Shown: positions 41,625 through 50,980, counted from the stretch's first letter. The stretch is 64,000 nucleotides of DNA from Exiguobacterium mexicanum (GCF_005960665.1 NZ_CP040676.1:630501-694500); one strand, 5' to 3'. The notes: generated by a model not told the origin, from the letters alone. Numbers and translations are program-made.

Positions 41625-43118
41625 ATGGGCTCAACATTTATGGGATTAGAGACGGCGCGTCGCAGTTTGACGACGCACCAGTGGGCGCTCCAGGCGACAG
41701 GGAACAACGTCGCCAACGCCTCGAACCCGGGTTACTCACGCCAGCGCCTATCGCTCGGCATGACCGAACAGCTCAGCGTCAACTTCGGCGGAACGAAGGC
41801 CGGGCAGTTCGGGACAGGTGTCCGCGGGGAGACGCTCGCTCGGATCCGTGACTTGATGATCGACCAGCAATATCGTGACGAATCGGTCAAGAACGCCTAC
41901 TACGCCACGAAAGAGGCAGCGTTCGGCCGCATGGAGGACATCGTCAACGAGCCGTCCGAGACGGGCCTCGCCAAATCGCTCGACTTATTCTGGGCCTCGC
42001 TCCAAGACTTGTCGGTCAACCCGGATGACGCCGGCGCGCGCAGCGTCGTGCGCCAACGGGCGATGACGCTCGCGGAGACGTTCAACTACATGTCGTCCTC
42101 GCTCCAAAAAGTACAGGCCGACCTAGCCTCAGAAGGCGACGTCGTCGTCAAGAAAGTGAACGACTTGATGACGAAGATCAGTGAGGTCAACCGTCAAATC
42201 GGTGACGCGGAGCCGCTCGGCGTGCTCCCGAACGAGCTGTATGACGAGCGTGACCGCTACATGGACGAGCTTGCCCAATATATGGACTTCAAACGCGTCC
42301 CGGTCGACTATACGAACGGGGAATCGCGCGGGAACTCACAGAAAGTCGCCGAGGGCCGGATCGACATCGTCGTCACGATCGGTGGCGTCGACCATAAGCT
42401 CGTCGATGGGATCAACGGCACGGTCGGCTCGTTCGACGGTCTCGACATGACCGATGCGACCGGAGCGGACGTGGCCCTCACGCATGCATCGATGCCAAAC
42501 GGTAAATGGAAAGCGCTCGTCGAGATGTACGGTACGGACACGCCCGAATCAGGCAGCGTGAACGGCGCGTACGCGACGATGTTGAAAGACTTGGACGAGA
42601 TGGCCGGCCAGTTCGCCTCGGCGTTCAATACGGCCCACAGCAACAACATGGACGCCAAAGGCAACGCCGGGACGGCGAACTTCTTCGAAGGGACGGCGAG
42701 CGCCGCGACGATCAAAGTGAGCGACGCCGTCATGAACAACCTCGATTTGATCGCCGCGTCTCAAGACGGCAACATCGGGGACGGCAGCGGGGCACTTGCG
42801 TTGGCGAACTTGAAGTCGGCCACGCTCAGCTTCGACGGATCGGTCCAGACAGAGACGTCGATCGGGAAGTACTATCAGAACGTCATCGGGAACATGGCTG
42901 TCGCCGCCGACCAGAGCGGACGACTCGCGACCAGCACGTTCGCCCTCATGGCGAGCTCGGACCAGCGCCGCCAGGCAGTGAGCGCCGTCTCGCTCGACGA
43001 AGAGATGACGATGATGATTCAATATCAACACGCTTATAACGCGGCGGCCCGCAACATCACGGCCGTCGACGAGATGCTCGACAAAATCATCAACGGCATG
43101 GGTGTCGTAGGGAGGTAA
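41625..43118 (+). CDS. flgK: Hook-filament junction protein FlgK
   Basis: A 497-residue structural protein (HAP1) joining the hook to the filament. The N-terminal MGLETARRSLTTHQWALQAT and NNVANASNPGYSRQR motif and the C-terminal MIQYQHAYNAAARNI, EMLDKIINGMG form the coiled-coil D0/D1 ends; the middle is variable. AAGGAGG lies 8 bases before the ATG. flgL follows after 6 bases. Exported by the flagellar type III system without a signal peptide. Confidence 0.95.
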   Translation: MGSTFMGLETARRSLTTHQWALQATGNNVANASNPGYSRQRLSLGMTEQLSVNFGGTKAGQFGTGVRGETLARIRDLMIDQQYRDESVKNAYYATKEAAFGRMEDIVNEPSETGLAKSLDLFWASLQDLSVNPDDAGARSVVRQRAMTLAETFNYMSSSLQKVQADLASEGDVVVKKVNDLMTKISEVNRQIGDAEPLGVLPNELYDERDRYMDELAQYMDFKRVPVDYTNGESRGNSQKVAEGRIDIVVTIGGVDHKLVDGINGTVGSFDGLDMTDATGADVALTHASMPNGKWKALVEMYGTDTPESGSVNGAYATMLKDLDEMAGQFASAFNTAHSNNMDAKGNAGTANFFEGTASAATIKVSDAVMNNLDLIAASQDGNIGDGSGALALANLKSATLSFDGSVQTETSIGKYYQNVIGNMAVAADQSGRLATSTFALMASSDQRRQAVSAVSLDEEMTMMIQYQHAYNAAARNITAVDEMLDKIINGMGVVGR

Positions 43119-43124
43119 TGCTTG

Positions 43125-44054
43125 ATGCGAGTCACACAGACGATGCTCACACAGACGAACTTGAAACACTTATCGAGCAGCTATAACAAGCTCGCCCAAG
43201 TGCAAGAACAGCTCATCAGCGGGAAACGGATTCAACGGGCTTCGGAAGACCCGGTCGTCGCCATGCAAGGCATGCGCTACCGGACCGAGGTGCGCGAGGT
43301 CGACCAGTTCCGCCGCAACGTCAGCGAAGCGACGAGCTGGATGGACTTGACCGACTCGACGTTGAACGAAGTGACGGAAGCCGTCAAACGGATTCGCGAA
43401 CTGACGACGCAGGCGGCGAACGACACGTACGAGTCGTCGCAACGTCAAATTATCCAAAGTGAGGTCAATCAGTTGATCGAACATATCGGCTCACTCGCGA
43501 ACGCGAAGTCGGGCGAGAAATATATTTACAACGGCACGAAGACGGACCAACCACTCGTCGACATGGACGCCTTGAAGGCGTTCCTTGCCGACCCGAACGG
43601 GGACGTCAACAGCATCTATCCGGACGGGGCGCCGGCAGCGAGCGGGAAAGTCGCCTTTGAAGTGTCGAAAGGCATCACCGTCCAAGTGAACATGCAGCCG
43701 GAGACGGTGTTCGGCAGCGACGTGTTCGCCGGACTCCACGACCTCGTCTCGAAACTGGCCGACCCGAACACGACCGGTGAGGTTCTTTCGAACGAGCTCG
43801 CCGACCTCGACGTGATCGCCCAAAACTTGATCACGGAACGGGCCGAGCTCGGGGCGCGCGCCAACCGGTTGGAACTCGTCGACAACCGCCTGCAAGAACA
43901 TGAGATCATCGCCAAGACGATCATGTCCGATAACGAAGACATCGACATCGAAAAAGTCATCATGGAGCTCAAGTCTCACGAGACGGTGCACCGGGCCGCG
44001 CTATCGGCCGGCGCCCGAATCATTCAACCGACGCTCCTCGACTTCCTCCGGTAA
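43125..44054 (+). CDS. flgL: Hook-filament junction protein FlgL
   Basis: A 310-residue flagellin-like junction protein (HAP3). The N-terminal LKHLSSSYNKLAQVQEQLIS, GKRIQRASEDPV and RRNVSEATSWMDLTDSTL blocks are typical; the C-terminus ends in a short helix. The ATG at 43125 has GGGAGG at 10 bases; a TTG one codon earlier is also possible. Follows flgK in the flg operon. Confidence 0.94.
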   Translation: MRVTQTMLTQTNLKHLSSSYNKLAQVQEQLISGKRIQRASEDPVVAMQGMRYRTEVREVDQFRRNVSEATSWMDLTDSTLNEVTEAVKRIRELTTQAANDTYESSQRQIIQSEVNQLIEHIGSLANAKSGEKYIYNGTKTDQPLVDMDALKAFLADPNGDVNSIYPDGAPAASGKVAFEVSKGITVQVNMQPETVFGSDVFAGLHDLVSKLADPNTTGEVLSNELADLDVIAQNLITERAELGARANRLELVDNRLQEHEIIAKTIMSDNEDIDIEKVIMELKSHETVHRAALSAGARIIQPTLLDFLR

Positions 44055-44057
44055 ACG

Positions 44058-44633
44058 ATGAACATCGCCCGGCTTGAGATGCGGCAGACGCAGGCCGCGA
44101 TTCAAATCACGTCGAACCGGCCCCACCTCGAGATGAGGCAAGGCCGGGCCGATGTGTCGATGACGCAAGGCAAGGTCGAGATGACCCAACAGACGACAAG
44201 TGGTACGCTCGAGGTCGACTCGTCGGTCGCGCGCAGTGAAAGCAACTTGAAGGCGGCGCTCGAGCTCGGGCGCCATTTCGGTCAGCTCGGGGAGCAGGCG
44301 GCCCGGGAAGCGATCTCGACTACGGCCCGGGACGGGGACCGGCTCATGCGCATCGAGAACGGCAACCCGATCGCCGCGATGGCCGCTGAGAAGACGAGCG
44401 CCCCGTACCCGGTCGTCGACATGGACTTCATGCCGAAATCGCTCGACCGCGTGAAGTTGACGTATACGCCGGCGGATGTCAAAATCGAGTGGAACCTGAC
44501 GCCGGCACAGATTGATGTATCACTCACCCCAGCCGACATCTCGTTCACGCCATGGACGACGGACATCTCGCTCCGTCAGCAGGCGTCGCTCGAGATGTGG
44601 CCGGTCGGTGGCATGTATGATGAGACGCGTTGA
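44058..44633 (+). CDS. yviE: Flagellar-cluster protein YviE-like (DUF6470)
   Basis: A 191-residue protein in the position of B. subtilis yviE, between flgL and fliW. It is rich in short beta repeats of the type LEMRQGRADVSMTQGKVEM and TPADVKIEWNLTPAQIDVSL. No catalytic motif. Function unknown; conserved location suggests a role in assembly or regulation of late flagellar parts. It starts 3 bases after the flgL stop. Confidence 0.82.
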   Translation: MNIARLEMRQTQAAIQITSNRPHLEMRQGRADVSMTQGKVEMTQQTTSGTLEVDSSVARSESNLKAALELGRHFGQLGEQAAREAISTTARDGDRLMRIENGNPIAAMAAEKTSAPYPVVDMDFMPKSLDRVKLTYTPADVKIEWNLTPAQIDVSLTPADISFTPWTTDISLRQQASLEMWPVGGMYDETR

Positions 44634-44648
44634 AAGTGAGGACAACCC

Positions 44649-45086
44649 ATGTTCATTGAGACAGACTATTTTGGCAAAATCGAAGTAAATGAAGAAGAGA
44701 CGATCTCGTTCGTCAGCGAGATTCCCGGATTCCCGGACTCGAAGACGTTCACCCTCATCCCGTACGGCGACGAGCTCCCGTTTTGGTCGCTCCAGTCGCT
44801 CGAGGACCCGGCCTGCGCCTTCGTCGTGACGAACCCGTTCTGGCACAAGCCGGACTATGCGTTCGAATTGACCGACGGCGCGAAAGAGCAACTTGGCATC
44901 GATGAGGCGGAACACGTCTCGGTGTATGCCATCGTGACGCTCCGCGAACCGTTCGACGCCTCGACGCTCAACTTGAAGGCCCCAATCGTCATCGAGACGA
45001 AAGAGCGCCGCGGGAAGCAAGTCATCTTGGATGACGTCTACCCGGCCCGGTTCCCGCTCGGCGGTCAGAAAGAAGAGGTGCGCTGA
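44649..45086 (+). CDS. fliW: Flagellar assembly factor FliW
   Basis: A 145-residue protein that binds both flagellin and CsrA, and so releases flagellin mRNA from repression when flagellin is exported. The [19 protein letters not shown] and [20 protein letters not shown] motifs are diagnostic. AAGTGAGG precedes the ATG. It overlaps csrA by one base, so the two regulators are made together. Target: the hag leader at 58.6 kb. Confidence 0.95.
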   Translation: MFIETDYFGKIEVNEEETISFVSEIPGFPDSKTFTLIPYGDELPFWSLQSLEDPACAFVVTNPFWHKPDYAFELTDGAKEQLGIDEAEHVSVYAIVTLREPFDASTLNLKAPIVIETKERRGKQVILDDVYPARFPLGGQKEEVR

Positions 45087-45313
45087 TGCTCGTATTGAAA
45101 CGAAAACAAGGCGAGGCCATCCATATCGGGGACGATGTGACGCTCACCGTGCTCGCCATCGAAGGCGACCAGGTCAAGCTCGGCATCGACGCCCCGCGCC
45201 ATATCGACATCCATCGTCATGAGGTGTACGTCCAGATGCAGGCCGAGAACGAATCGGCCCGCGACAGCGCCAACTTGATGAAACAGATGATGCAAAACAA
45301 GTCGGAAGCGTGA
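45086..45313 (+). CDS. csrA: RNA-binding translational repressor CsrA
   Basis: A 75-residue Csr[36 protein letters not shown] and [11 protein letters not shown] are the canonical beta-strand RNA-binding core, with a longer C-terminal helix. It binds GGA motifs in leaders; the hag leader in this window has them at the ribosome site. The start codon shares its A with the fliW stop. A terminator overlaps the gene end. Confidence 0.97.
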   Translation: MLVLKRKQGEAIHIGDDVTLTVLAIEGDQVKLGIDAPRHIDIHRHEVYVQMQAENESARDSANLMKQMMQNKSEA

Positions 45314-45328
45314 GCTTCCGGCTTTTTA
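45303..45328 (+). terminator. Terminator of the flg-fliW-csrA operon
   Basis: 7-pair stem CGGAAGC / GCTTCCG with a GTGA loop and five T residues; it includes the csrA stop codon. Confidence 0.82.
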
Positions 45329-45412
45329 GCTGTCCTAAAATTTGGATAGGGTGACATGCGTCACTTTTGTACGATAGGATAGGAGGAAAGAAATGGCGGG
45401 AGAGGACAAGGC

Positions 45413-46468
45413 TTGGGTCAAGTCATCAACATCTTTTTCATCAATGTCAGTATCATCTATCTCGTTTTATCACTGGCCCTGTATCTCATGCGCCAGCTGT
45501 TGCCGATTCAGGCAGGTTCTCCTTATGCGGTCCGCATCTGGTTTGGTCTCGCCATGGGGCTCGCGGCCGTACTGTTGACGGTCAACTCGTTTCAAGTCGG
45601 AGAGGCAAGAGTCGACCTCCGGATTATCCCGCTCGCGCTCTCAGGCGCCTATGCCGGACCGGTCGGAGTCGCCGTCACGATGGGGTTGACTCTTCTCAGT
45701 CGCTTCGGTCTCGACGGCATGACCGACCAATTCATCCGCTCGTTCGGCACGCTCGGCTTGTTCTTCGTGTTGTCGCTCGTGTTAAATCGACTGGTGATGC
45801 GACGCGGTCACTTGTATTCGGCCTATCTCGTGTTCGGGGCCGTGCTCGTCTTGTTTCGAATTGCTAGCAACGTCCCGATTCAGGCGTTCACGACCGTGTT
45901 CTTGCCGTATTTCGTCATGACGTTCCTCGGTGGCTGGATGTGTTACTGGGTCGCGAAACAGATTGAGACGCACCTGCGCATGTTCCGGCTGCACGCGCAG
46001 CGGGCGACGATTGACGAGCTGACGGGTCTCCCGAACCGCTATATGATGCTCGAACGTTTGAACGAGGTCGAGATGTCGGGTCTCCCTTGGGCGCTGTTCG
46101 TCATCGATGTCGACCGGTTCAAGCAGTTGAACGATACATATGGTCATCGAGCCGGTGACGCAGCGCTTCACCACATCGGTCAAACGTTACAGGCGAACTG
46201 TCCGCCGGACGGCTTCGTCGGGCGCTACGGCGGGGAAGAGTTCTTGATGGTACTCGAGGACGTCGGAGACGTGAGGTCGATTGCCGACGACATCGTCACT
46301 GTCGTCCGGGATACACCATTCTCGTTCGAAGGGACAACAATCCCGATGACGGTGTCGATCGGAGCCACGCTTGCAGGAGCGGAGCCCGGCACGGTCGTAT
46401 TCGAACGTGCCGACGCCGCGCTCTATCAGGCAAAGATGAACGGGCGCGATCAAGCGAAAATTGGATAA
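45413..46468 (+). CDS. Membrane diguanylate cyclase (GGDEF)
   Basis: A 351-residue protein that makes cyclic di-GMP. The N-terminal 190 residues hold five or six membrane helices of the 5TMR-LYT type; the GGDEF domain follows with DELTGLPNRYM, DVDRFKQLND and the active-site RYGGEEF. The product-inhibition site expected just before the active site lacks its Arg (NCPPD instead of RxxD), so feedback control may be missing. The start is TTG at 45413 behind GGAGAGG; no in-frame ATG fits. Its location beside csrA and flagellar genes suits motility control. Confidence 0.9.
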   Translation: MGQVINIFFINVSIIYLVLSLALYLMRQLLPIQAGSPYAVRIWFGLAMGLAAVLLTVNSFQVGEARVDLRIIPLALSGAYAGPVGVAVTMGLTLLSRFGLDGMTDQFIRSFGTLGLFFVLSLVLNRLVMRRGHLYSAYLVFGAVLVLFRIASNVPIQAFTTVFLPYFVMTFLGGWMCYWVAKQIETHLRMFRLHAQRATIDELTGLPNRYMMLERLNEVEMSGLPWALFVIDVDRFKQLNDTYGHRAGDAALHHIGQTLQANCPPDGFVGRYGGEEFLMVLEDVGDVRSIADDIVTVVRDTPFSFEGTTIPMTVSIGATLAGAEPGTVVFERADAALYQAKMNGRDQAKIG

Positions 46469-46470
46469 AT

Positions 46471-46501
46471 AAAAAATCGGTCCCGCGGGGCCGATTTTTT
46501 T
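46471..46501. terminator. Bidirectional terminator
   Basis: Stem AAAAAATCGGTCCC / GGGGCCGATTTTTT between the convergent cyclase and YitT genes, with A and T runs on both sides. Confidence 0.88.
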
Positions 46502-47414
46502 AGTGGATATTTTTCTTTTTGAACTGGCCGCCCCGGACGTCATGGATATTGCCGATGGCGAGGAACGCCTTCTCGTCATAGTCGTCGAGGATGTCTTTCA
46601 GTTTCGTCTCTTCAAGTCGGCTGATGACGGTGAAGACGACCTTCTTGCCGTCGCCCGTGTAGGCGCCTTCCCCGTGCAAATACGTCACACCCCGGCCGAG
46701 TCGGTCCATGATGGCTTGACCGACGTCATCGGGTGAGGTGGTGATGATCCACGCGGCCTTCGACTGATCGATTCCTTCGAGCACGATATCGATCGTCTTG
46801 AAGGCGATGAAATACGTGAGGAGCGAGTACATGGCCCGGTCCCAGCTGAAGACGAACCCGGCCATTCCGAGGATGAAGATGTTGAAGAACATGACGATCT
46901 CACCGACGGAGAACGGCAACCGGTCCGTGAACGATACGGCCAAAATCTCGGTCCCGTCGAGCGACCCACCGGCCCGGATGACGAGCCCGACCCCGGCGCC
47001 GAGCAAGAAGCCGCCGAACACGGTCGACAACAGCAAATCGTCAGTGAACGGCTCGACCGAATGGAGCAAGATCGTGAAGCCGGACATGAGCGTGATCGCC
47101 AACAACGTGACGACGGCGAACGTCTTCCCGATTTGGCGATAGCCGAAGAAGATGAACGGGATGTTGAACAAGACGAGCCAGATGGCGAGCTTCGTGTCGG
47201 TCAAATACGACGTGATGATCGAGACGCCGACGATGCCGCCGTCGATGATTTGGTTCGGGACGAGGAATGCCTCGAGCCCGACCGCGAAGATGAAGGCGCC
47301 GAGCAACAGGAGCAGCCCCTTGGCGAGAAGCTCGGTCGGTTTGATCGGGTTATGGACACGTTTCAAGCGGAGCATTTCCTCCGGAGTCGGGGAAGGCATC
47401 GGTGGACGCTGCAT
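46500..47414 (-). CDS. YitT-family membrane protein (copy 1)
   Basis: A 304-residue DUF161/DUF2179 protein. About 30 N-terminal cytoplasmic residues, five or six membrane helices (GLEAFLVPNQIIDGGIVGVS is the family signature) and a C-terminal soluble DUF2179 domain from about residue 220. Function in this family is unsettled; transport or signalling has been proposed. GGGAGTG precedes the ATG. Divergent from a paralogue at 47577. Confidence 0.9.
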   Translation of the reverse strand: MQRPPMPSPTPEEMLRLKRVHNPIKPTELLAKGLLLLLGAFIFAVGLEAFLVPNQIIDGGIVGVSIITSYLTDTKLAIWLVLFNIPFIFFGYRQIGKTFAVVTLLAITLMSGFTILLHSVEPFTDDLLLSTVFGGFLLGAGVGLVIRAGGSLDGTEILAVSFTDRLPFSVGEIVMFFNIFILGMAGFVFSWDRAMYSLLTYFIAFKTIDIVLEGIDQSKAAWIITTSPDDVGQAIMDRLGRGVTYLHGEGAYTGDGKKVVFTVISRLEETKLKDILDDYDEKAFLAIGNIHDVRGGQFKKKNIH

Positions 47415-47576
47415 CGGGGGTCACTCCCTTTTTCTTTTTAGTATAGCAAACCTCACACGAGATGAAGCAGAAGCGGCAGACAATCTGACACAAGTTTTTG
47501 TCGATATCGTATATGCTATTTTACTATTATTTTATGCTAGACTAGGAAAGTTGATTTATAAAGGAGGACATGATTC

Positions 47577-48437
47577 ATGAAACGTGACAATCGAGCCTGG
47601 CTGATGGGCTTTCAAATCATTATGAATATCATCGGCGGGATGATCGCGGCGTACGGCCTCGAGTCGGTGTTGATCCCGAATAGCGTGTCGGACGGCGGCA
47701 TCACCGGCATCAGCATCGTCGTCTCCCAACTGACGGGCGTGCCGCTCGGGGTGTTCCTCGGAATTCTGAACATCCCGTTCGTCTATCTCGGCTATAAGCA
47801 GATCGGGAAGAGCTTCGCCATCCTATCGGTCACGGGCATCGCCTCGCTCTCAATCGGGACGCTCATCATGCACCGCGTCCCGACGATTATCGATGGGGAC
47901 ACGCTGCTCGTCACGGTCGTCGGCGGAATCATTCTCGGACTCGGGATGGGGCTATCGCTCCGGAACGGAGGCGCCCTCGACGGCATCGACATGCTGGCCG
48001 TCCTGTTATCACGGAAGTTGCCGTTCGGGACGAGCGACTTGATTCTGTTCTTGAACGTGTTCGTCTTCATCGTCGTCTCGACGGTGTTCGGCCTGCAAGG
48101 AGCGGTGCTGTCGGCCATCGCCTACTTCATCGCCTCGAAAGTGATTCATATCGTTGAGGAGGGACTGAGCGGTGCGAAGACGTTCAAGATCATCACGGGC
48201 GCGCCTGAGGTCATGGTCGAGACGATTCGCGACCGGCTCGGTCGGAGCGCGACGCTCAACCAGATTCAAGGTGCCTACTCGAAAGAGTGCTATTACGAGA
48301 TCACGTGCGTCATCAACCGGCTCGAGGAGCGGAAGATGAAAGAAATCATCAACCAGGTCGACCCAGAGGCGTTCGTCGTCGTGTACGAGGTGTCCGAGGT
48401 CAAAGGCGGGAATTTCCGAAAACGCGATATCCATTGA
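47577..48437 (+). CDS. YitT-family membrane protein (copy 2)
   Basis: A 286-residue paralogue of the divergent neighbour, with the same layout: membrane helices with the SVLIPNSVSDGGITGISI signature, then a DUF2179 tail ending in VKGGNFRKRDIH, close to the RGGQFKKKNIH of copy 1. AAAGGAGG lies about 7 bases before the ATG. The head-to-head pair probably arose by inverted duplication and could form a heteromer. Confidence 0.9.
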   Translation: MKRDNRAWLMGFQIIMNIIGGMIAAYGLESVLIPNSVSDGGITGISIVVSQLTGVPLGVFLGILNIPFVYLGYKQIGKSFAILSVTGIASLSIGTLIMHRVPTIIDGDTLLVTVVGGIILGLGMGLSLRNGGALDGIDMLAVLLSRKLPFGTSDLILFLNVFVFIVVSTVFGLQGAVLSAIAYFIASKVIHIVEEGLSGAKTFKIITGAPEVMVETIRDRLGRSATLNQIQGAYSKECYYEITCVINRLEERKMKEIINQVDPEAFVVVYEVSEVKGGNFRKRDIH

Positions 48438-48445
48438 TTCACATC

Positions 48446-48473
48446 GAGCAGCCGCGGCTGCTTGATTTTTTTT
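48446..48473 (+). terminator. Intrinsic terminator after YitT copy 2
   Basis: Stem AGCAGCC / GGCTGCT followed by TGA and eight T residues. Confidence 0.85.
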
Positions 48474-48535
48474 GTAGAAGCAGGGAAATGCGGGACGGAT
48501 AGGGAACAAGTGGGGATTCAGAAAGGAGAGACCGT

Positions 48536-49489
48536 ATGCGTCCGCTGTTATTAGGTGTACTCGCCGCCTTGTTTTTCGCGAGCACGTTCGTCTTGAATGA
48601 ATCGATGCAGGTCGGCGGAGGCAGTTGGGCGTATAGCGCCTCGCTCCGCTTCCTGTTCATGATCCCGCTGCTCATGGTCGTCGTGGCCGTCCGGGGTGGC
48701 ATGACCCGGGTGCGCCACGCCATCGTCGACGAGCCGTGGCCGTGGCTCGTCTGGGGGACGGTCGGCTTCGGTCTGTTTTACGTCCCGATCTGTCTCGCCG
48801 CCGAGGTCGCCCCGCCTTGGCTCATCGCCGGCACGTGGCAAGTGACGATTATCGCCGGGGCGCTGTTGTCGCCCCTCTTCCGTCGTGGTGACGGGACGCG
48901 GGAACGGATTCCGTGGACGGCGCTCCGCTTCTCGGGGCTTATCCTGTTCGGCGTCGTCTTGATGCAAGTCGAGTTCCTCGCCGACTTCGAGCCACGTTTC
49001 TTGGCGGTGGGTGTGCTTCCGGTACTGATTGCTGCGTTCGCCTATCCGCTCGGTAACCGGAAGATGATGGCCCACACCGACCTCGACGTGTTCGAGCGCA
49101 TCCTCGGTATGTGTATCGGTTCGCTCCCGGTCTGGCTCCTCTTGTTCGGTTACGGGTTGACGACCGGTGCGCCCACGGGTTCGCAACTGACGCAGACGCT
49201 CCTCGTCGCACTCTTGTCGGGCGTCGTCGCGACGGTACTCTTCTTCAAGGCGACCGACCTCGTCAAACACGATATGGGGAGACTGGCGACGGTCGAGGCG
49301 ACCCAGGCGCTCGAGGTGTTGTTCGCGCTTATCGGCGAATTGTTTTTCCTCGGGGCACATCTGCCGTCCGGGCTGTCGCTCGTCGGCATCTCGCTCGTCA
49401 TGATTGGGGTCGTCTTGCACAGCCGTAGCCAGTTTCGTGTAAAGGAGAAGACGGTGCCGGCGGCGAATCGATACGACAAGGAGGGATGA
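48536..49489 (+). CDS. EamA/DMT-type transporter (multidrug-resistance-like)
   Basis: A 317-residue membrane protein with ten hydrophobic segments in two halves, the drug/metabolite transporter plan. The start MRPLLLGVLAALFFASTFVL with NESMQ, and the C-terminal half with TDLVKHDMGRLATVEATQAL, fit the EmrE-like (PF13536-type) subfamily. AAAGGAGAG precedes the ATG. The next gene starts 3 bases after the stop, so they form an operon. Substrate unknown. Confidence 0.87.
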   Translation: MRPLLLGVLAALFFASTFVLNESMQVGGGSWAYSASLRFLFMIPLLMVVVAVRGGMTRVRHAIVDEPWPWLVWGTVGFGLFYVPICLAAEVAPPWLIAGTWQVTIIAGALLSPLFRRGDGTRERIPWTALRFSGLILFGVVLMQVEFLADFEPRFLAVGVLPVLIAAFAYPLGNRKMMAHTDLDVFERILGMCIGSLPVWLLLFGYGLTTGAPTGSQLTQTLLVALLSGVVATVLFFKATDLVKHDMGRLATVEATQALEVLFALIGELFFLGAHLPSGLSLVGISLVMIGVVLHSRSQFRVKEKTVPAANRYDKEG

Positions 49490-49491
49490 AG

Positions 49492-49788
49492 ATGAAACCG
49501 TATGGATTGTTCGGCAAATTGACGGCCGTTCCGGGCGAGCACGAGATGCTTCTCGCCATCTTGCTCGAGGCGGCCGAGGCGATGGAACGAGAGGCGACGT
49601 GTTGCGTGTATCAAGTCGCGGCGTCGCTCGACGACGAGTCGATCGTCGTCTATGAGGTGTGGGAAAGTATGGAGGCGCATCAACAATCGCTGTCGCTTGA
49701 GACGACACAGACGTTGATTGGGAAGGCACGGCCGATTCTGGCCAATATCGAGCGCTTGGCGGTGTTCGAGCCGCGGGACGGTCATTAA
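49492..49788 (+). CDS. Antibiotic-biosynthesis-monooxygenase-like (ABM) protein
   Basis: A 98-residue ferredoxin-like ABM-fold protein (YGLFGKLTAVPGEHEMLLAI ... SIVVYEVWESMEAHQQSL). Such dimers act as small monooxygenases or as quinol/haem-handling proteins. The ATG at 49492 has AAGGAGGG about 7 bases upstream and is preferred over the ATG at 49486. Coupled to the upstream transporter; the pair may handle the same toxic compound, an inference. Confidence 0.85.
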   Translation: MKPYGLFGKLTAVPGEHEMLLAILLEAAEAMEREATCCVYQVAASLDDESIVVYEVWESMEAHQQSLSLETTQTLIGKARPILANIERLAVFEPRDGH

Positions 49789-49814
49789 AAAAATCCACGT
49801 CCGTGGACGTGGAT
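49786..49814 (-). terminator. Intrinsic terminator of the 49821-50318 gene
   Basis: Perfect 10-pair stem ATCCACGTCC / GGACGTGGAT with a two-base centre; on the minus strand a run of seven T residues follows. Overlaps the ABM stop region. Confidence 0.88.
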
Positions 49815-49820
49815 GAAAGG

Positions 49821-50318
49821 TCATGCTTTCGTCAAGCTGCCTTTGACTTGCTCATAAAACTCGTCCATCATCCCAGTCCGGCTACCGAGCTGGCAGATGA
49901 GTTCGAGCGTCTCTTTATAGAACTTTTTGACGAGTCCTTTGTTTTTGATGTTGTCCATCGACGCCATCGTCTTGTCGAGGTTTTGGAGAATCTCTTCAAT
50001 CTGGTCGTCCGAGTCCGGTTTCACGACCGTCATATTGTCCGGAATTTTGACGACTTTGTCTTGCTCCTGATGACGGAACGACGCGCCGAAGCCGAGATTC
50101 TCGATGAACAAGTGCGGCATCACTTTCTGACCGAAGAACTGCTTATGCCATTCCGTCGCTTTCATCGTGTCCATGTCCTGCTTGAACGTGGACGCTGTCG
50201 AGACGTACTTTTTGAACAGGTCGGTCATGAACTTCTCGATGACCGGGATTTGAAGGGCGAAGACGTTTTTTAAGAGCGCGTCGAGCTGTGCGCGTGACAA
50301 TTGTTGTTCGTTTGACAT
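49821..50318 (-). CDS. Soluble helical protein of unknown function
   Basis: A 165-residue cytoplasmic protein, largely helical, with no cysteine-rich or catalytic motif. The N-terminal SRAQLDALLKNVFALQIPVI and C-terminal LDKTMASMDNIKNKGLVKKF are amphipathic. AGAGGAACTG precedes the ATG. Monocistronic between divergent or convergent neighbours, with a strong terminator. No family is recognised. Confidence 0.7.
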   Translation of the reverse strand: MSNEQQLSRAQLDALLKNVFALQIPVIEKFMTDLFKKYVSTASTFKQDMDTMKATEWHKQFFGQKVMPHLFIENLGFGASFRHQEQDKVVKIPDNMTVVKPDSDDQIEEILQNLDKTMASMDNIKNKGLVKKFYKETLELICQLGSRTGMMDEFYEQVKGSLTKA

Positions 50319-50475
50319 ATCAGTTCCTCTTTTCTATAATACGATATCTTCATCGTATGGGATTGACGGACGTGCGTCAACGCATCCTAAAACATTTTTT
50401 CAGAATATTTAGTGTACGCTCGATGAGATATGAGATAATCAGGTCATGACAGACTTCACAGAAGGAGTGGTTCAG

Positions 50476-50961
50476 ATGAATAAAACAATGAAATGGGCGG
50501 TCGCGCTTGGCGTGACGGGTGCCCTCGTCGCAACGGTCGGTGTCGTCTCGTCCCGGGGACGGACTGACGATACGACGCAGACGATCCGTGACCGTGAGCT
50601 CGGTTATGAGATCATTCTCCCGTCGAAAATCGTCGAGGCGATTGAGCGTGGGGACGTCTATATCGAGAAGGCGCAGGACGTCGTCGATGTCGGCGATCAG
50701 AACAGCTACGGCACGTTCGACCTCTACTATAACGTCGAGGACGGTGACGACCAGTTGTTGTTCCATTTGGACTTGATTGACCGTGAACTATCGGAAGCGG
50801 CGTTCGCCCAGGAAGTCGGCTACGGCAACTACCTCGGTGCGAGCGACAAGACGTTCTTCTGGGTCGAACCGACCGAGGCCGTCCCGGGTGCCGAGGCGCA
50901 CACGGATGAGATCGCGGAGCTGCTTGAGACGCTCCCAGAGCTCGAGTTCCGTACGTTATGA
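50476..50961 (+). CDS. Exported or membrane-anchored small protein
   Basis: A 161-residue protein with an N-terminal hydrophobic segment (about residues 7-25) serving as signal or anchor, then an acidic outside domain (DRELGYEIILPSKIVEAI...). AGAAGGAG lies about 8 bases before the ATG. Its own terminator has been split by the IS element that follows, see 50961 and 52664. No family is recognised. Confidence 0.72.
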   Translation: MNKTMKWAVALGVTGALVATVGVVSSRGRTDDTTQTIRDRELGYEIILPSKIVEAIERGDVYIEKAQDVVDVGDQNSYGTFDLYYNVEDGDDQLLFHLDLIDRELSEAAFAQEVGYGNYLGASDKTFFWVEPTEAVPGAEAHTDEIAELLETLPELEFRTL

Positions 50962-50980
50962 GCCTGCCCGCTATGATATG

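Noticed and set aside
47485-47507. GTCGATAT before YitT copy 2 as a sigma-D promoter
   Set aside because: No TAAA-like -35 at the right distance, and the gene is not flagellar.
48551-49798. 415-codon minus-strand frame opposite the EamA-type transporter
   Set aside because: Arg/Pro/Asp/Glu-rich low-complexity translation typical of the antisense of a GC-rich coding frame; no ribosome site, and the plus strand has a clear membrane protein.
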